Origin: CBDUUP01 sp965370435
Lineage (GTDB): Bacteria; Chloroflexota; Anaerolineae; Anaerolineales; UBA11579
Direction: 5' to 3'
Length of the DNA: 15,142 nt
Assembly: GCA_965370435.1 (NCBI GenBank)
Contig: CBDUUP010000066.1
Location: forward strand, 1-15,142
In this document: positions 1 to 7,200 of the stretch, piece by piece
Position numbering within the stretch: the first letter of the stretch is position 1
How the letters are laid out: each line of letters begins with the position of its first letter
The notes under the pieces: model-generated
Databases searched by the model: none
What the model was told of the DNA's origin: nothing
The model's input: only the letters and a program-made list of their open reading frames with translations
Made by a program: the position numbers and the translations under genes

Positions 1-53
1 ATTAAATCTCCGTTGACCCCCCCCCCATCGCCCTCCACCTCACGTGTCCGCCA

Positions 54-94
54 ACCCCCCGCCCCCGGCCCGGGGTGGGGGGCGGGGGGTGTGG
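54..94 (+). promoter_or_regulatory. GC-only hairpin / G-quadruplex-prone leader of wecB
   Basis: Bases 54-66 (A, six C, G, five C) pair perfectly with 78-90 (five G, C, six G, T). This gives a 13-bp stem with an 11-nt loop that ends 11 nt before the ATG at 102. On the plus strand, the G runs at 72-75, 77-82, 84-89 and 92-94 also fit the G3+N1-7 pattern of an intramolecular G-quadruplex. The only Shine-Dalgarno-like bases for wecB lie in this segment, so the fold could limit ribosome access. A run of ten C lies upstream at 17-26. The pairing is directly visible; the regulatory role is inferred. Confidence 0.5.
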
Positions 95-101
95 GTCAGA
101 A

Positions 102-1241
102 ATGGCAAAAAAGCAAACCAAAGCAACCATGCCTACTCTTCGCGTTTTATCCATCTTCGGCACCCGCCCCGAGGCCGTCAAAATGGCCCCGGTGGTACAG
201 GCTTTGGAGAAGACCGCCGAGATTGAGTCCTTTGTATGCGTGACCGCCCAGCACCGCCAGCTTTTGGATCAGGTGTTGGAGCTGTTTGCCATCACCCCCG
301 ACGAAGACCTGGACCTGATGCGCCCCGACCAGTCCCTGGCCCAGATGACGGCTGCGGTTTTCACCCGCTTGGGCCCAGTGTTGGAGCGCATCCAACCTGA
401 TTGGATACTGGTGCAGGGCGACACCACCACCGTGATGGCCTCCGCCATGATGGCTTATTATCACCGCATCAAAGTCGGCCACGTAGAAGCCGGGCTGCGC
501 ACCGGCGATAAATGGCAGCCCTTCCCCGAGGAGGTCAACCGCAAGGTGGCCGGAGTGGTTGCCGATTTGCATTTCGCCCCCACCGAGTGGGCTAGACAGA
601 ACTTACTGCGAGAGGGCGTCCCGCCCCAAAATGTGGTCGTGACTGGCAACCCGGTCATAGACGCTCTGCAAATCGTCGCCGCGCGGCCCTACGATCCCCA
701 GAGCGGCCCGCTGGCCGATCTCCCTGAAGGCCGCCGCCTGGTCCTGGTGACCGCCCACCGCCGGGAGAACTTCGGAGAGCCGCTGGAAAACATCTGCCGC
801 GCCCTTTCTCAACTGGCTGAGATCTATCAGGACGAGGTGCAGTTCGTTTACCCCGTCCATCCCAACCCCAACGTGAAGGAGCCGGTCCACCGCCTCCTGG
901 GAGAAATCCCCAACATCACCTTGCTCCCTCCCCTCGATTACCTGCCTTGGATCCACCTGATGAAACGGTCCGCCTTGATGCTGACCGATTCGGGCGGTCT
1001 GCAAGAGGAAGCTCCGGGGCTGGGCGTCCCGGCGCTGGTGCTGCGGGCGGTCACCGAGCGTCCCGAAGGCGTGGAAGCGGGCACGGTTCGCCTGGTGGGG
1101 ACCGACACCGAGACCATCATCGCCGAGACCCGCCGCCTGCTGGACGACCCCCAAGCCCACGCAGAGATGGCCCGCGCCGTCAACCCTTACGGGGATGGAC
1201 ACGCCGCGGAACGGATCGTGCAAGCCTTATTAGATTTCTGA
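102..1241 (+). CDS. wecB: UDP-N-acetylglucosamine 2-epimerase (non-hydrolysing)
   Basis: Cytoplasmic enzyme that interconverts UDP-GlcNAc and UDP-ManNAc, supplying ManNAc-type sugars for surface polysaccharide. The 379-residue protein has the usual family length. Visible motifs are FGTRPEA (19-25), VQGDTTT (104-110), GHVEAGLRTGD (126-136), PFPEEVNRK (140-148), TAHRRENFG (217-225), and DSGGLQEEA (296-304) followed by TERPEGVEAGT. D107, E129, E143 and H219 align with the catalytic/binding residues D95, E117, E131 and H213 of E. coli WecB. Start: ATG 102 is chosen because a G-rich ribosome-binding region precedes it. ATG 129 would give a more typical N-terminus (MPTLRVLSIFGTRPEA) but has no Shine-Dalgarno; ATG 75 lies inside the hairpin. 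The next gene starts 10 bp after the stop, so the two are probably co-transcribed. Minor oddity: LRAVTERPE where many homologues have LRDTTERPE. Confidence 0.93.
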   Translation: MAKKQTKATMPTLRVLSIFGTRPEAVKMAPVVQALEKTAEIESFVCVTAQHRQLLDQVLELFAITPDEDLDLMRPDQSLAQMTAAVFTRLGPVLERIQPDWILVQGDTTTVMASAMMAYYHRIKVGHVEAGLRTGDKWQPFPEEVNRKVAGVVADLHFAPTEWARQNLLREGVPPQNVVVTGNPVIDALQIVAARPYDPQSGPLADLPEGRRLVLVTAHRRENFGEPLENICRALSQLAEIYQDEVQFVYPVHPNPNVKEPVHRLLGEIPNITLLPPLDYLPWIHLMKRSALMLTDSGGLQEEAPGLGVPALVLRAVTERPEGVEAGTVRLVGTDTETIIAETRRLLDDPQAHAEMARAVNPYGDGHAAERIVQALLDF

Positions 1242-1251
1242 TCGCAAACTG

Positions 1252-1698
1252 ATGGCTAAGAGAGATTTTTATTCAACCCTGGTGTATGCCCGCAACTGGC
1301 CCCTCGTGGGGAGGTTGGCCTATCTCCTCCTCAAGCTGCTGGGCGTGGAGATCCCCCGCTCGGTGAAGGTGGGGGAAGATTTCTTGTTGATCCACGGCGG
1401 GTTCGGAGTCGTCATCCATCCCCATACCACCATCGGCGACCGGGTGAAGATATATCCCGGCGTCACCCTGGGACGGGCCGACATCCACCGGCCGGTGGAA
1501 CAATCCCTCTTCGAAGGTCTCGTGGTGGAGGATGATGTGATCCTGTCGCCAGGGGCCAAGATACTGTGCAAGGAGGGCGTGCTGCGGGTGCGGCGCGGCG
1601 CGGTGGTGGGCGCCAACGCTGTCCTGCTGGAGTCCACCGGGGAGGATGAAGTATGGGCTGGCATCCCCGCCCGCCTGACTGGGAAGCGCAGCGAGTGA
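1252..1698 (+). CDS. Hexapeptide-repeat (LbH) acyltransferase, serine acetyltransferase-like
   Basis: A 148-residue left-handed beta-helix transferase that probably uses an acyl-CoA, likely acetyl-CoA. Residues 44-75 (FLLIHGGFGVVI, then IGDRVKIYPGVTLG) correspond to the CysE-type core, and H48 sits where the catalytic His of serine acetyltransferase lies (DHATGIVVG context). More hexapeptide turns follow at 90-125, and the C-terminal VWAGIPARLTGK is typical of the family. It lacks the N-terminal helical domain of true CysE. The second conserved CysE His (RHPKI) is also missing, replaced by FEGLVVEDD. Automated pipelines may call it serine acetyltransferase, but the context directly after wecB (10-bp gap) favours acylation of a sugar or glycan intermediate. 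The exact substrate cannot be told from sequence. Confidence 0.82.
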   Translation: MAKRDFYSTLVYARNWPLVGRLAYLLLKLLGVEIPRSVKVGEDFLLIHGGFGVVIHPHTTIGDRVKIYPGVTLGRADIHRPVEQSLFEGLVVEDDVILSPGAKILCKEGVLRVRRGAVVGANAVLLESTGEDEVWAGIPARLTGKRSE

Positions 1699-1707
1699 AC
1701 GGTTTGC

Positions 1708-1736
1708 TTGACAATCCATCCACATGCGATTAAAAT
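1708..1736 (+). promoter_or_regulatory. Sigma-70 type promoter of the tRNA cluster
   Basis: A perfect -35 TTGACA (1708-1713) is followed by a 17-bp spacer and a -10 TAAAAT (1731-1736, five of six consensus bases). Transcription would start near 1743, about 30 nt before tRNA-Phe. It sits just after the acyltransferase stop codon and drives the three tRNAs. Confidence 0.8.
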
Positions 1737-1773
1737 TCCTGGGCTTTGGGGAAGCTTTTGATTATGTGTTCAG

Positions 1774-1846
1774 GCCGAGATAGCTCAGTTGGTAGAGCAC
1801 GCGACTGAAAATCGCGGTGTCGCCAGTTCGATTCTGGCTCTCGGCA
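1774..1846 (+). tRNA. tRNA-Phe (GAA)
   Basis: Full cloverleaf. The acceptor 1774-1780 pairs with 1839-1845 (7 bp), the D arm is at 1783-1798, the anticodon stem 1800-1804 pairs with 1812-1816, and the loop is CTGAAAA with anticodon GAA at 1807-1809. The T stem 1822-1826 pairs with 1834-1838 around loop TTCGATT. The discriminator is A. CCA is not encoded (ACTCC follows), so the tail must be added after transcription. Confidence 0.96.
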
Positions 1847-1849
1847 CTC

Positions 1850-1872
1850 CGGCCTGAAACCAGGCCGTTTTT
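1850..1872 (+). terminator. Terminator-like hairpin between tRNA-Phe and tRNA-Gly
   Basis: CGGCCTG (1850-1856) pairs with CAGGCCG (1861-1867) around loop AAAC and is followed directly by five T (1868-1872). The T run ends at the first base of tRNA-Gly. This has the form of an intrinsic terminator placed inside the tRNA cluster. The same CAGGCCG also occurs at 1771-1777, across the 5' end of tRNA-Phe, so an alternative pairing is possible. Confidence 0.6.
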
Positions 1873-1944
1873 GCGGGCGTAGTTCAGTGGTAGAACATCT
1901 GCTTGCCAAGCAGGAGGTCATGGGTTCGAATCCCATCGCCCGCT
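1873..1944 (+). tRNA. tRNA-Gly (GCC)
   Basis: Full cloverleaf. The acceptor 1873-1879 pairs with 1937-1943 (7 bp), the D arm is at 1882-1896, the anticodon stem 1898-1902 pairs with 1910-1914 (one T-G pair), and the loop is TTGCCAA with anticodon GCC at 1905-1907. The T stem 1920-1924 pairs with 1932-1936. The discriminator is U, as usual for bacterial tRNA-Gly. CCA is not encoded. Confidence 0.96.
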
Positions 1945-1983
1945 CAGTTATCCAATAGCGATCAGCCCCGATCTATCTCCCTC

Positions 1984-2054
1984 GGCGACGTGGCCAAGTG
2001 GTAAGGCAAGGGTCTGCAAAATCCTGATCACGGGTTCAAATCCCGTCGTCGCCT
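1984..2054 (+). tRNA. tRNA-Cys (GCA)
   Basis: Full cloverleaf. The acceptor 1984-1990 pairs with 2047-2053 (7 bp), the anticodon stem 2009-2013 pairs with 2021-2025, and the loop CTGCAAA has anticodon GCA at 2016-2018. The T stem 2030-2034 pairs with 2042-2046 around loop TTCAAAT. The discriminator is U, the main tRNA-Cys identity base. CCA is not encoded. It is the last tRNA of the cluster and ends 26 nt before the terminator. Confidence 0.96.
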
Positions 2055-2079
2055 CTAGCAACTTTTCCCCACCCGAAAG

Positions 2080-2113
2080 AAAAAAGCCCCTGAAATAATC
2101 GGGGGCTTTTTTT
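2080..2113. terminator. Bidirectional intrinsic terminator
   Basis: Six A plus GCCCC (2080-2090) pair with GGGGC plus six T (2102-2112) around a short loop. On the plus strand a T run follows the stem and ends the tRNA transcript. On the minus strand the A run at 2080-2085 becomes a U run, which ends the convergent NB-ARC gene that stops at 2138. Confidence 0.88.
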
Positions 2114-2137
2114 ATGATGGGGGTGGTTGAGTAAGTG

Positions 2138-3607
2138 TCAACCGGCAGTCTCTTCTTTTTTGAGCATGGTCCGGGCCAGCATCACCAGCAAGGCGTGTAT
2201 CTGAAAACGTCCGGCTGTCGTGGTTGGCTCCAACAAGCCTCGGTCCACCAAGACCCTGACGGTTGGTTTGGGATCTTCGACCATCCAGACCGCTTTCAAG
2301 GCTTCCAGGTCAAAGGTGGCCGGTTTGGATTCGAAAGCTCCCAGATAAGCAAAGCGCGTTCGAATTTCAGGGTCCAGCCGGTCGGTGCTGTGCTGCAAGA
2401 GGGCGGCAACCGTGGGAATGACTTCCCTGCTAATATCAAAGCGGTCGGGAGGGGCTTTGGCTTCTAGGAGTTTCACCCCTTCGTGGAGTTCGGCGATCAA
2501 TTCATCCACGCTGAAGCCGTAGCTGGCTTCTACGTTGAGCAGATGCCCGGCTACGCGGATAGCAAGCGGCAGCCCTTCAAGCTCCTGGACGAGTTTCAGC
2601 GACTCTTCTGGGTGCTGCTCGACGATTTCGGGGGCCAATTTTTGTAGAAGTTCGAAAGCTTCATCGTCTGGTAATATTTTCATTTTATACACGTCATCCG
2701 GTAGTGGCGCTAATTTCTGGGCGACCTGGTTGATTCTGGTTGTGATAATCATAGCACATTTTGGCCCGCCCAGTTTAAATAGAATCGCGTGTTCGGTTTT
2801 CCAAACGTCATCCACAATCAACAGAACGCGCTTTTTGCGCAGGAAGGCGGTTAGCTGCCGGGTGGCTTCTTCCAGGGTATGGGGAAGCGTCATCCCATCC
2901 ATTCCCAATGCCCGCCCCCAGGCGATCAGAACGGGTAGGATTTTCGGATTTTGGCCCAAGGTTACCCATAACACTCCATGGGGGTATTTTTCCAGCGTTC
3001 TGGGATCATGAGCGATGACGGTGGCAGTGGTGGTCTTTCCTAGCCCCGGCCATCCCTGGATCGCCGAGAACGCCCGGTGTTCCTCAGAAATTCCTCCCGA
3101 GGGAGTCAATCCCAGGCGCGCTTTCATAACCCGGTGAGTCTCCTCCCGCCCGACAATCAGCCGCGGCGGATGGGGGGCTAGGTTAGGCGGCTTTATCTCT
3201 GGGGGAGACTCGTCGGGGGAGTCCTCCGGCGGTGTGGGTTCCTTGGAATTTGAATCCGATCCCTCATTCCAGGGCGGATTTACTGAACCAATCTCATCAT
3301 GATTGAGTTTCCTGTAGTTTCCGAGTTCCAACAACCGGTTGGCTTCCTCCAGCGTTTTTAACCCCCCGAATTCAAGGAACACTGCGATCAAGGCCAACAG
3401 CATATCCCGGTCGTCCTGGTGAATGGTCTTTTCACCCCGCTCCCATTCGCCCACCTTATTGCGGTTGATGAGGTACCCCGTCCTGGCAGAGACCAAGGTC
3501 GCTATTTTTTCTTGAGAAAGTCCATGGCGGTGATACTCGTTATAGGATTTCCCCCGATAAATCCGTAACGATGCCCCAAAGGTCAAACTTCTCGTTATTT
3601 GTATCAT
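2138..3607 (-). CDS. XRE-type HTH / NB-ARC STAND ATPase without C-terminal repeats
   Basis: A 489-residue regulator-like NTPase. Residues 28-60 form a lambda-repressor-type helix-turn-helix (LSQEKIATLV, then KVGEWERGEKTI). Residues 110-148 are a proline-rich linker. Then comes NB-ARC: Walker A GWPGLGKTT (185-193), Walker B VLLIVDDVW (261-269), sensor MIITTR (286-291), GLPLAI (345-350) and a winged-helix part ending in RFQIHALLVML (467-477). IHA (470-472) replaces the usual MHD motif: the His is kept and the Asp is Ala. The protein ends about 17 residues later, with none of the TPR, WD40 or LRR repeats that act as sensors in most STAND proteins. Start: ATG 3607 fits the HTH family. ATGs at 3628 and 3640 are possible; the longer frame to 3799 adds an atypical segment that overlaps the divergent gene's leader. 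STAND proteins usually switch with ATP/ADP binding. The trigger and DNA target are unknown. Confidence 0.85.
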   Translation of the reverse strand: MIQITRSLTFGASLRIYRGKSYNEYHRHGLSQEKIATLVSARTGYLINRNKVGEWERGEKTIHQDDRDMLLALIAVFLEFGGLKTLEEANRLLELGNYRKLNHDEIGSVNPPWNEGSDSNSKEPTPPEDSPDESPPEIKPPNLAPHPPRLIVGREETHRVMKARLGLTPSGGISEEHRAFSAIQGWPGLGKTTTATVIAHDPRTLEKYPHGVLWVTLGQNPKILPVLIAWGRALGMDGMTLPHTLEEATRQLTAFLRKKRVLLIVDDVWKTEHAILFKLGGPKCAMIITTRINQVAQKLAPLPDDVYKMKILPDDEAFELLQKLAPEIVEQHPEESLKLVQELEGLPLAIRVAGHLLNVEASYGFSVDELIAELHEGVKLLEAKAPPDRFDISREVIPTVAALLQHSTDRLDPEIRTRFAYLGAFESKPATFDLEALKAVWMVEDPKPTVRVLVDRGLLEPTTTAGRFQIHALLVMLARTMLKKEETAG

Positions 3608-3642
3608 TTTCAACTCAGGGGCGCACATATTTTTATGCATGT

Positions 3643-3653
3643 TTACATTGTAA
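3643..3653. promoter_or_regulatory. Candidate operator palindrome upstream of the NB-ARC gene
   Basis: TTACATTGTAA is a perfect palindrome around one central base. It lies 36 bp upstream of the chosen NB-ARC start. On the minus strand it contains TACAAT, a possible -10 element with no clear -35. A second inverted repeat, ATGCAC (3667-3672) and GTGCAT (3693-3698), lies just beyond. An XRE-type protein binding its own promoter is common, so autoregulation is a reasonable inference. Confidence 0.35.
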
Positions 3654-3757
3654 CCTAAATAGACCAATGCACATAAAAAGCCTATGATGGTAGTGCATAA
3701 GTTGGCTAGCAGACGATTTGCAACCCCTATCCGACGGCTGCGTTGAGTGTCTCGAGA

Positions 3758-3773
3758 GGCCGGAACCCCGGCC
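3758..3773 (+). promoter_or_regulatory. GC hairpin in the leader of the small peptide gene
   Basis: GGCCGG (3758-3763) pairs with CCGGCC (3768-3773) around loop AACC. It lies 50 bp before the peptide's ATG, in the untranslated region, and just upstream of a second hairpin over the ribosome-binding site. There is no T run, so it is not a terminator. I could not match the leader to any riboswitch class I know. Confidence 0.4.
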
Positions 3774-3789
3774 AGGCGCCCGCAAGACA

Positions 3790-3819
3790 AAGCCTCCAAT
3801 TCAATTTGAAAAGGAGCTT
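3790..3819 (+). promoter_or_regulatory. Hairpin covering the Shine-Dalgarno of the small peptide gene
   Basis: AAG (3790-3792) pairs with CTT (3817-3819), and CTCC (3794-3797) pairs with GGAG (3813-3816). After an AA/AA internal loop, TTC (3800-3802) pairs with GAA (3808-3810) around a 5-nt loop. The strong ribosome-binding site AAGGAG (3811-3816, 7 nt before ATG 3824) is therefore largely paired. Such a fold would hold translation low until the stem opens. Confidence 0.45.
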
Positions 3820-3823
3820 TATC

Positions 3824-4033
3824 ATGACACTCTCTAAAGCGTTACGCGTTTTCATCATCATCGCCCTGGCTGTGGTGGTCCTGGCGGGACCGCTGGTCCT
3901 GAACCTGGTTTTCCATTCGGCGGGCTTCGGGGAACCGTCCAACTTCAGCTTCTTCGACCGCGGCCAGGCCGCGCCCTCCGCGATCTTGGCTTGCAGTGAT
4001 GGCAGTTCCCAGGGAGGTTGCGGGAGCGGTTAG
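3824..4033 (+). CDS. Small single-pass membrane peptide with Gly/Ser/Cys-rich tail
   Basis: A 69-residue peptide of unknown family. Start ATG 3824 is set by AAGGAG seven bases upstream; the open frame continues upstream to 3743, but without such a site. Residues 1-8 are basic (K5, R9 just after) and 9-30 are a strongly hydrophobic helix (VFIIIALAVVVLAGPLVLNLV), so it is an uncleaved anchor or a signal peptide. Residues 31-56 are mixed, and the tail 57-69 carries two cysteines in a CX8C arrangement (C57, C66) within Gly/Ser-rich sequence. It stands alone between two minus-strand genes, with a structured leader and a strong terminator 26 bp after the stop. Both support a real transcript. No RiPP-modifying enzyme, protease partner with known specificity, or transporter for it is evident nearby. 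It could be a type I toxin-like membrane peptide, a secreted peptide precursor, or a small membrane regulator. Confidence 0.6.
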   Translation: MTLSKALRVFIIIALAVVVLAGPLVLNLVFHSAGFGEPSNFSFFDRGQAAPSAILACSDGSSQGGCGSG

Positions 4034-4059
4034 CTTCAACACAGCCGTAAGGAAATTGA

Positions 4060-4097
4060 CCGGCGTGGGCTTGCAAGCCCGTGCCGGCCTTTTTTTT
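4060..4097 (+). terminator. Intrinsic terminator of the small peptide gene
   Basis: CCGGC (4060-4064) pairs with GCCGG (4083-4087), and inside it GGGCT (4067-4071) pairs with AGCCC (4076-4080). The two stems are separated by a GT/GT mismatch. Eight T follow (4090-4097). This is a strong plus-strand terminator 26 bp after the peptide stop, and it has no T run in the minus direction. Confidence 0.85.
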
Positions 4098-4133
4098 AAA
4101 TTCACAAAGGGGTTCGGTTTTGGGGGGAATTCA

Positions 4134-4231
4134 GCGACTGAAGTCGCAACAACAACTACGAAGTCCGCCCTTCGGCGGACTCAGAGTCGGCGCAGGCCGA
4201 CTTTGTAAAAGTTTAGGTGACTTTAGTCACC
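4134..4231. repeat. Cluster of four short palindromes
   Basis: Four near-perfect inverted repeats lie within 98 bp. GCGACT/AGTCGC is at 4134-4147, AGTCCGCC/GGCGGACT (loop CTTC) at 4162-4181, AGTCGGC/GCCGACT (loop GCAG) at 4185-4202, and GGTGACT/AGTCACC at 4216-4231. All share an AGTC/GACT arm edge. The set fills the gap between the peptide terminator and the 3' end of the TPR-CHAT gene. It resembles the dispersed palindromic repeats found between genes in some bacterial genomes. In the minus direction, the 4216-4231 hairpin could also help end the operon transcript. Confidence 0.7.
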
Positions 4232-4237
4232 GAAACG

Positions 4238-7200
4238 TTAGGGAAGGCCGATGCAGGTAAAACTGGCCCAGTCTCGCAAGCTGCTGCCACGGGCCAGGGC
4301 CTGCCTTTGAGCCAGAGCCAATGCTTTTGAAGGGCGCAGTCCAGAGAGGTAATGAGTGTAAAAATCATCCATCAAGGTGACCGCCGCAACATCAGGAACC
4401 GGCCAGATGCTGCCCACCACGCTCTCTGCCCCTGCGATCAAGCAGGTGGTAGGCAGACCAACGTGCTCATCGCCCTCATAAACCACTCTTTGTGTGCCAT
4501 TGCACGCCGAGAAGGTCACCAGGTCCGGCAGGGGAGCCAAGTCTCGCAGCCGGTCTTGCCACAGATCACCATCGTGTAGGGCTATACTGCTCAACCTCCC
4601 ACTGCGGGAATCGTAGAATATGTGACTAGCAACATGCAACCAAGCGAAGCGGGACAATCCACCCGAATCGTCCTCTTGACTTAACGCTGATAAGTTCTCC
4701 CAGGTCGCCTCGGTTCCAATTAATTTCTTTCCCTTGGGTCCCAGGCGCGGGGCCAAAACAGCGATCTCCTCGGCAACTCCGGGCAGCTGCCGCCGCAGAC
4801 CCTTGAAATCAGAAAGCCCCAACAGCAGTCCGTCCTTTCGAGCCGGGGGCGGGTCTCCTATTGCCCGTTGCCAGAGCAAGGTCAGCGCATGTAAAGATGG
4901 TGTGACGACCGGCAGACAAACGTCCACCAACGAGCGGGTGCCGAGGCCCATCCGGAGCGCCGCCCATGGAACCTGATGCAGGTCACGGTGGGGGACAATA
5001 ATCAGCGTGGTCTCCGGGGAAAGTTGTTCTTCAATCTCGCCGGGGATAAGCAGACTTCCCAGCGCTTCCAGGTCACCATCGTTGGGCGGCTGCATACTGC
5101 GCCGCGTTTTGACGCACATACTCAGGGCCATATCAGCCCGCCCGGTGACGGGTGCGCGCCAGACATGGCAGCCTTCCGGTGTGACTGCCACACCGGTGAG
5201 ATGTGAGCCGGTCATATAATAATCCAACGCCATCCAGGAGTTCCCCAGAGTTATTGTGGCATGGTGTTGAAAAGAAGAAAGGTCAAATGACTGGTGTGTC
5301 TGTTCCCCTGCACCCTCTTGTCCAGCCTGACGTTCCAGCCGGGCTGCCAGAGTATCATATTGTTCAACCTTCTCTATCAATCTGGCGCGCAAGTTTCTTA
5401 TATCTTCAGATGTCTGCAAGCGAGTGTGTGGATCTACTGTCAATAGCATCCTTTCACGAAGCCAGTTTATCTCGTTCTCAACCTCGGTCAGCTCAGCAGA
5501 GCCACTCGCACCTCCAAAAACATTTGGCTCGGTCAAAAGTTGTAGCAAGGTTTGCGCTTTGCTGCTCTCTATGAAGTGAATGGCATCCAAGGGAGCGTTG
5601 ACTTCAGCGGCCAGAGTCACCGCCCGGTCAACGCTTGCAGAAGGGTTTTGCAAATAAGCCGCGGCCAGAGCGGGTTGCCAGAAGCCGCCTCGAAGTTTAT
5701 TAAAAACTGTAATCGCCTGCCGGTACGTGTCCAGAGCTGTTTGGAGGTCTTTATCACTTTCCGCCAGCCCAGCTAATCCAGCGTGAGCGCGCCAGTCAAT
5801 CGCAGGCATGTTACCCTCGCTCAAATCTAAAGCTTTCCCAAAAACGACCCGAGCCATCTCTGTCGCTTCAACCTGAACATAATGATTCCCCAATGCGACC
5901 AGACTAGCAGCCTGTTCCATCACCATCCCCATCTCGGCGAAGTTGGATTCGGCAGATGTTAATGATTCCAACGCCTTTTCAACATTGCCGATGGTAGTTA
6001 ATGCTTCGCCTAGTAAACGTTGCGCCAGGGCAATTTGCGGGCGGGAGTTGTATGCCTTCGAAACCGCTAAAGCATTTTCCAGTTGGGCGATGGCTTCACT
6101 CCACATATCTTGAGCGAAAAAAATTTTGGCACGGGAGTTGAATACCTTTGCCAATAACGCTTCTTGATCGGTTTGATTGAAAAGTTCTGCGGCTTTATCC
6201 AAGTGAGCGTGTGCAAATACGGGTTGCCCAAGTAATGACCAAACCTGTGAAAGGTACATTTCACACGCTGCCAACCGACTTAAATTATTGATAGAACGAT
6301 GGATGGTTCTGGCACGTTCTAAGTGGTGCAGTGCATCTTGAAACCGATGATGCTGCGCGTATACCCTGCCTTGGTTCGTTATTGCAATGGCTGCATAAAG
6401 TCGAACGCCAAGTTCATCATACAAGGTTTCTGCTTGTTTAAAGTATTCGAGACTTATGTTGAATCTCCCTCGCGACATCTCAAGTAATCCAATATCATTA
6501 GTATTGTCGGCACGAATCCCGGCAATATCATAACGTTCGTAGACCTCTCTGGCACTATGCAACAACTCGGCGGCTTCTGTTAAATTTCCCAAGTGAGTAT
6601 GAACCTGAGCTAAGCCATTTGAACATTCTGCATAATACAACTCAAGATCACTCTCTGAATAAACTCTCGCTGCGCGATTGAAATTCTCAATTGCTCCTAA
6701 GTAGTCATCTGCACGCGCGAAATAACAGTAGGCGATTTGGAAATCAGCTTTAGCTCTCTCAATGGGTGCATTCAACCCATCAAACATTGTCCTCGCTCTC
6801 TCTAACATGTCAAGCGCATCATCAAACTTGTCTTGGCGGCGCAGGCGGCTAGCTTGATTCAACCAGCAGCGGGCCATATTGAGGCTATCCCCGCGAGTCT
6901 CAAATTCTTTCTCACACAAATCGAGGTTTAGAATCGCCTCGTCAAAAGCCCTAGTCAAAATCTGTGCATACGCCACCGACAGACGGCACTCAGGGATGAA
7001 CCTCTCGAACTCGGCCTCAAGCATCCCTTCCAGGGCGCGGTCCAGGCCGTCCGCCGCCCCCTGGAAATCGTTGTGCGTCCAGGGAAGGGCGAAACGCTGC
7101 CAGTCGCAGGCCGCGATCCAGCCGGGCATCTCCAAGGTCTCGAAAATCCGCCGGGCGCGCAGGGTCGCCTCCTCCACTATTCCGGGCTGCACCCAATGGT

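Noticed and set aside
603..1223. Minus-strand 206-aa open frame within wecB
   Set aside because: It is antisense to a gene with clear conserved motifs. High GC makes long opposite-strand frames, and no family features are seen.
1730..1936. Minus-strand 68-aa open frame containing ESNWRHRDFQSRALP
   Set aside because: It is the antisense reading of tRNA-Phe and tRNA-Gly. This frame is a well-known false protein in databases.
3608..3799. Extra 64 N-terminal codons of the NB-ARC frame with a hydrophobic stretch (IIGFLCALVYLGY)
   Set aside because: It would overlap the leader of the divergent peptide gene, has no ribosome-binding site, and lies ahead of a normal XRE start.
3720..3823. Possible known riboswitch (GACAAAGCCTCC recalls part of the c-di-GMP-I consensus)
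   Set aside because: The other conserved parts (the upstream GCAAACC loop and the closing GGTAGCC) are absent. Only generic hairpins can be supported.
4060..4097. Use of this hairpin as a terminator for the TPR-CHAT operon (minus direction)
   Set aside because: There is no T run on the minus-strand side of the stem, so it serves only the plus-strand peptide gene.
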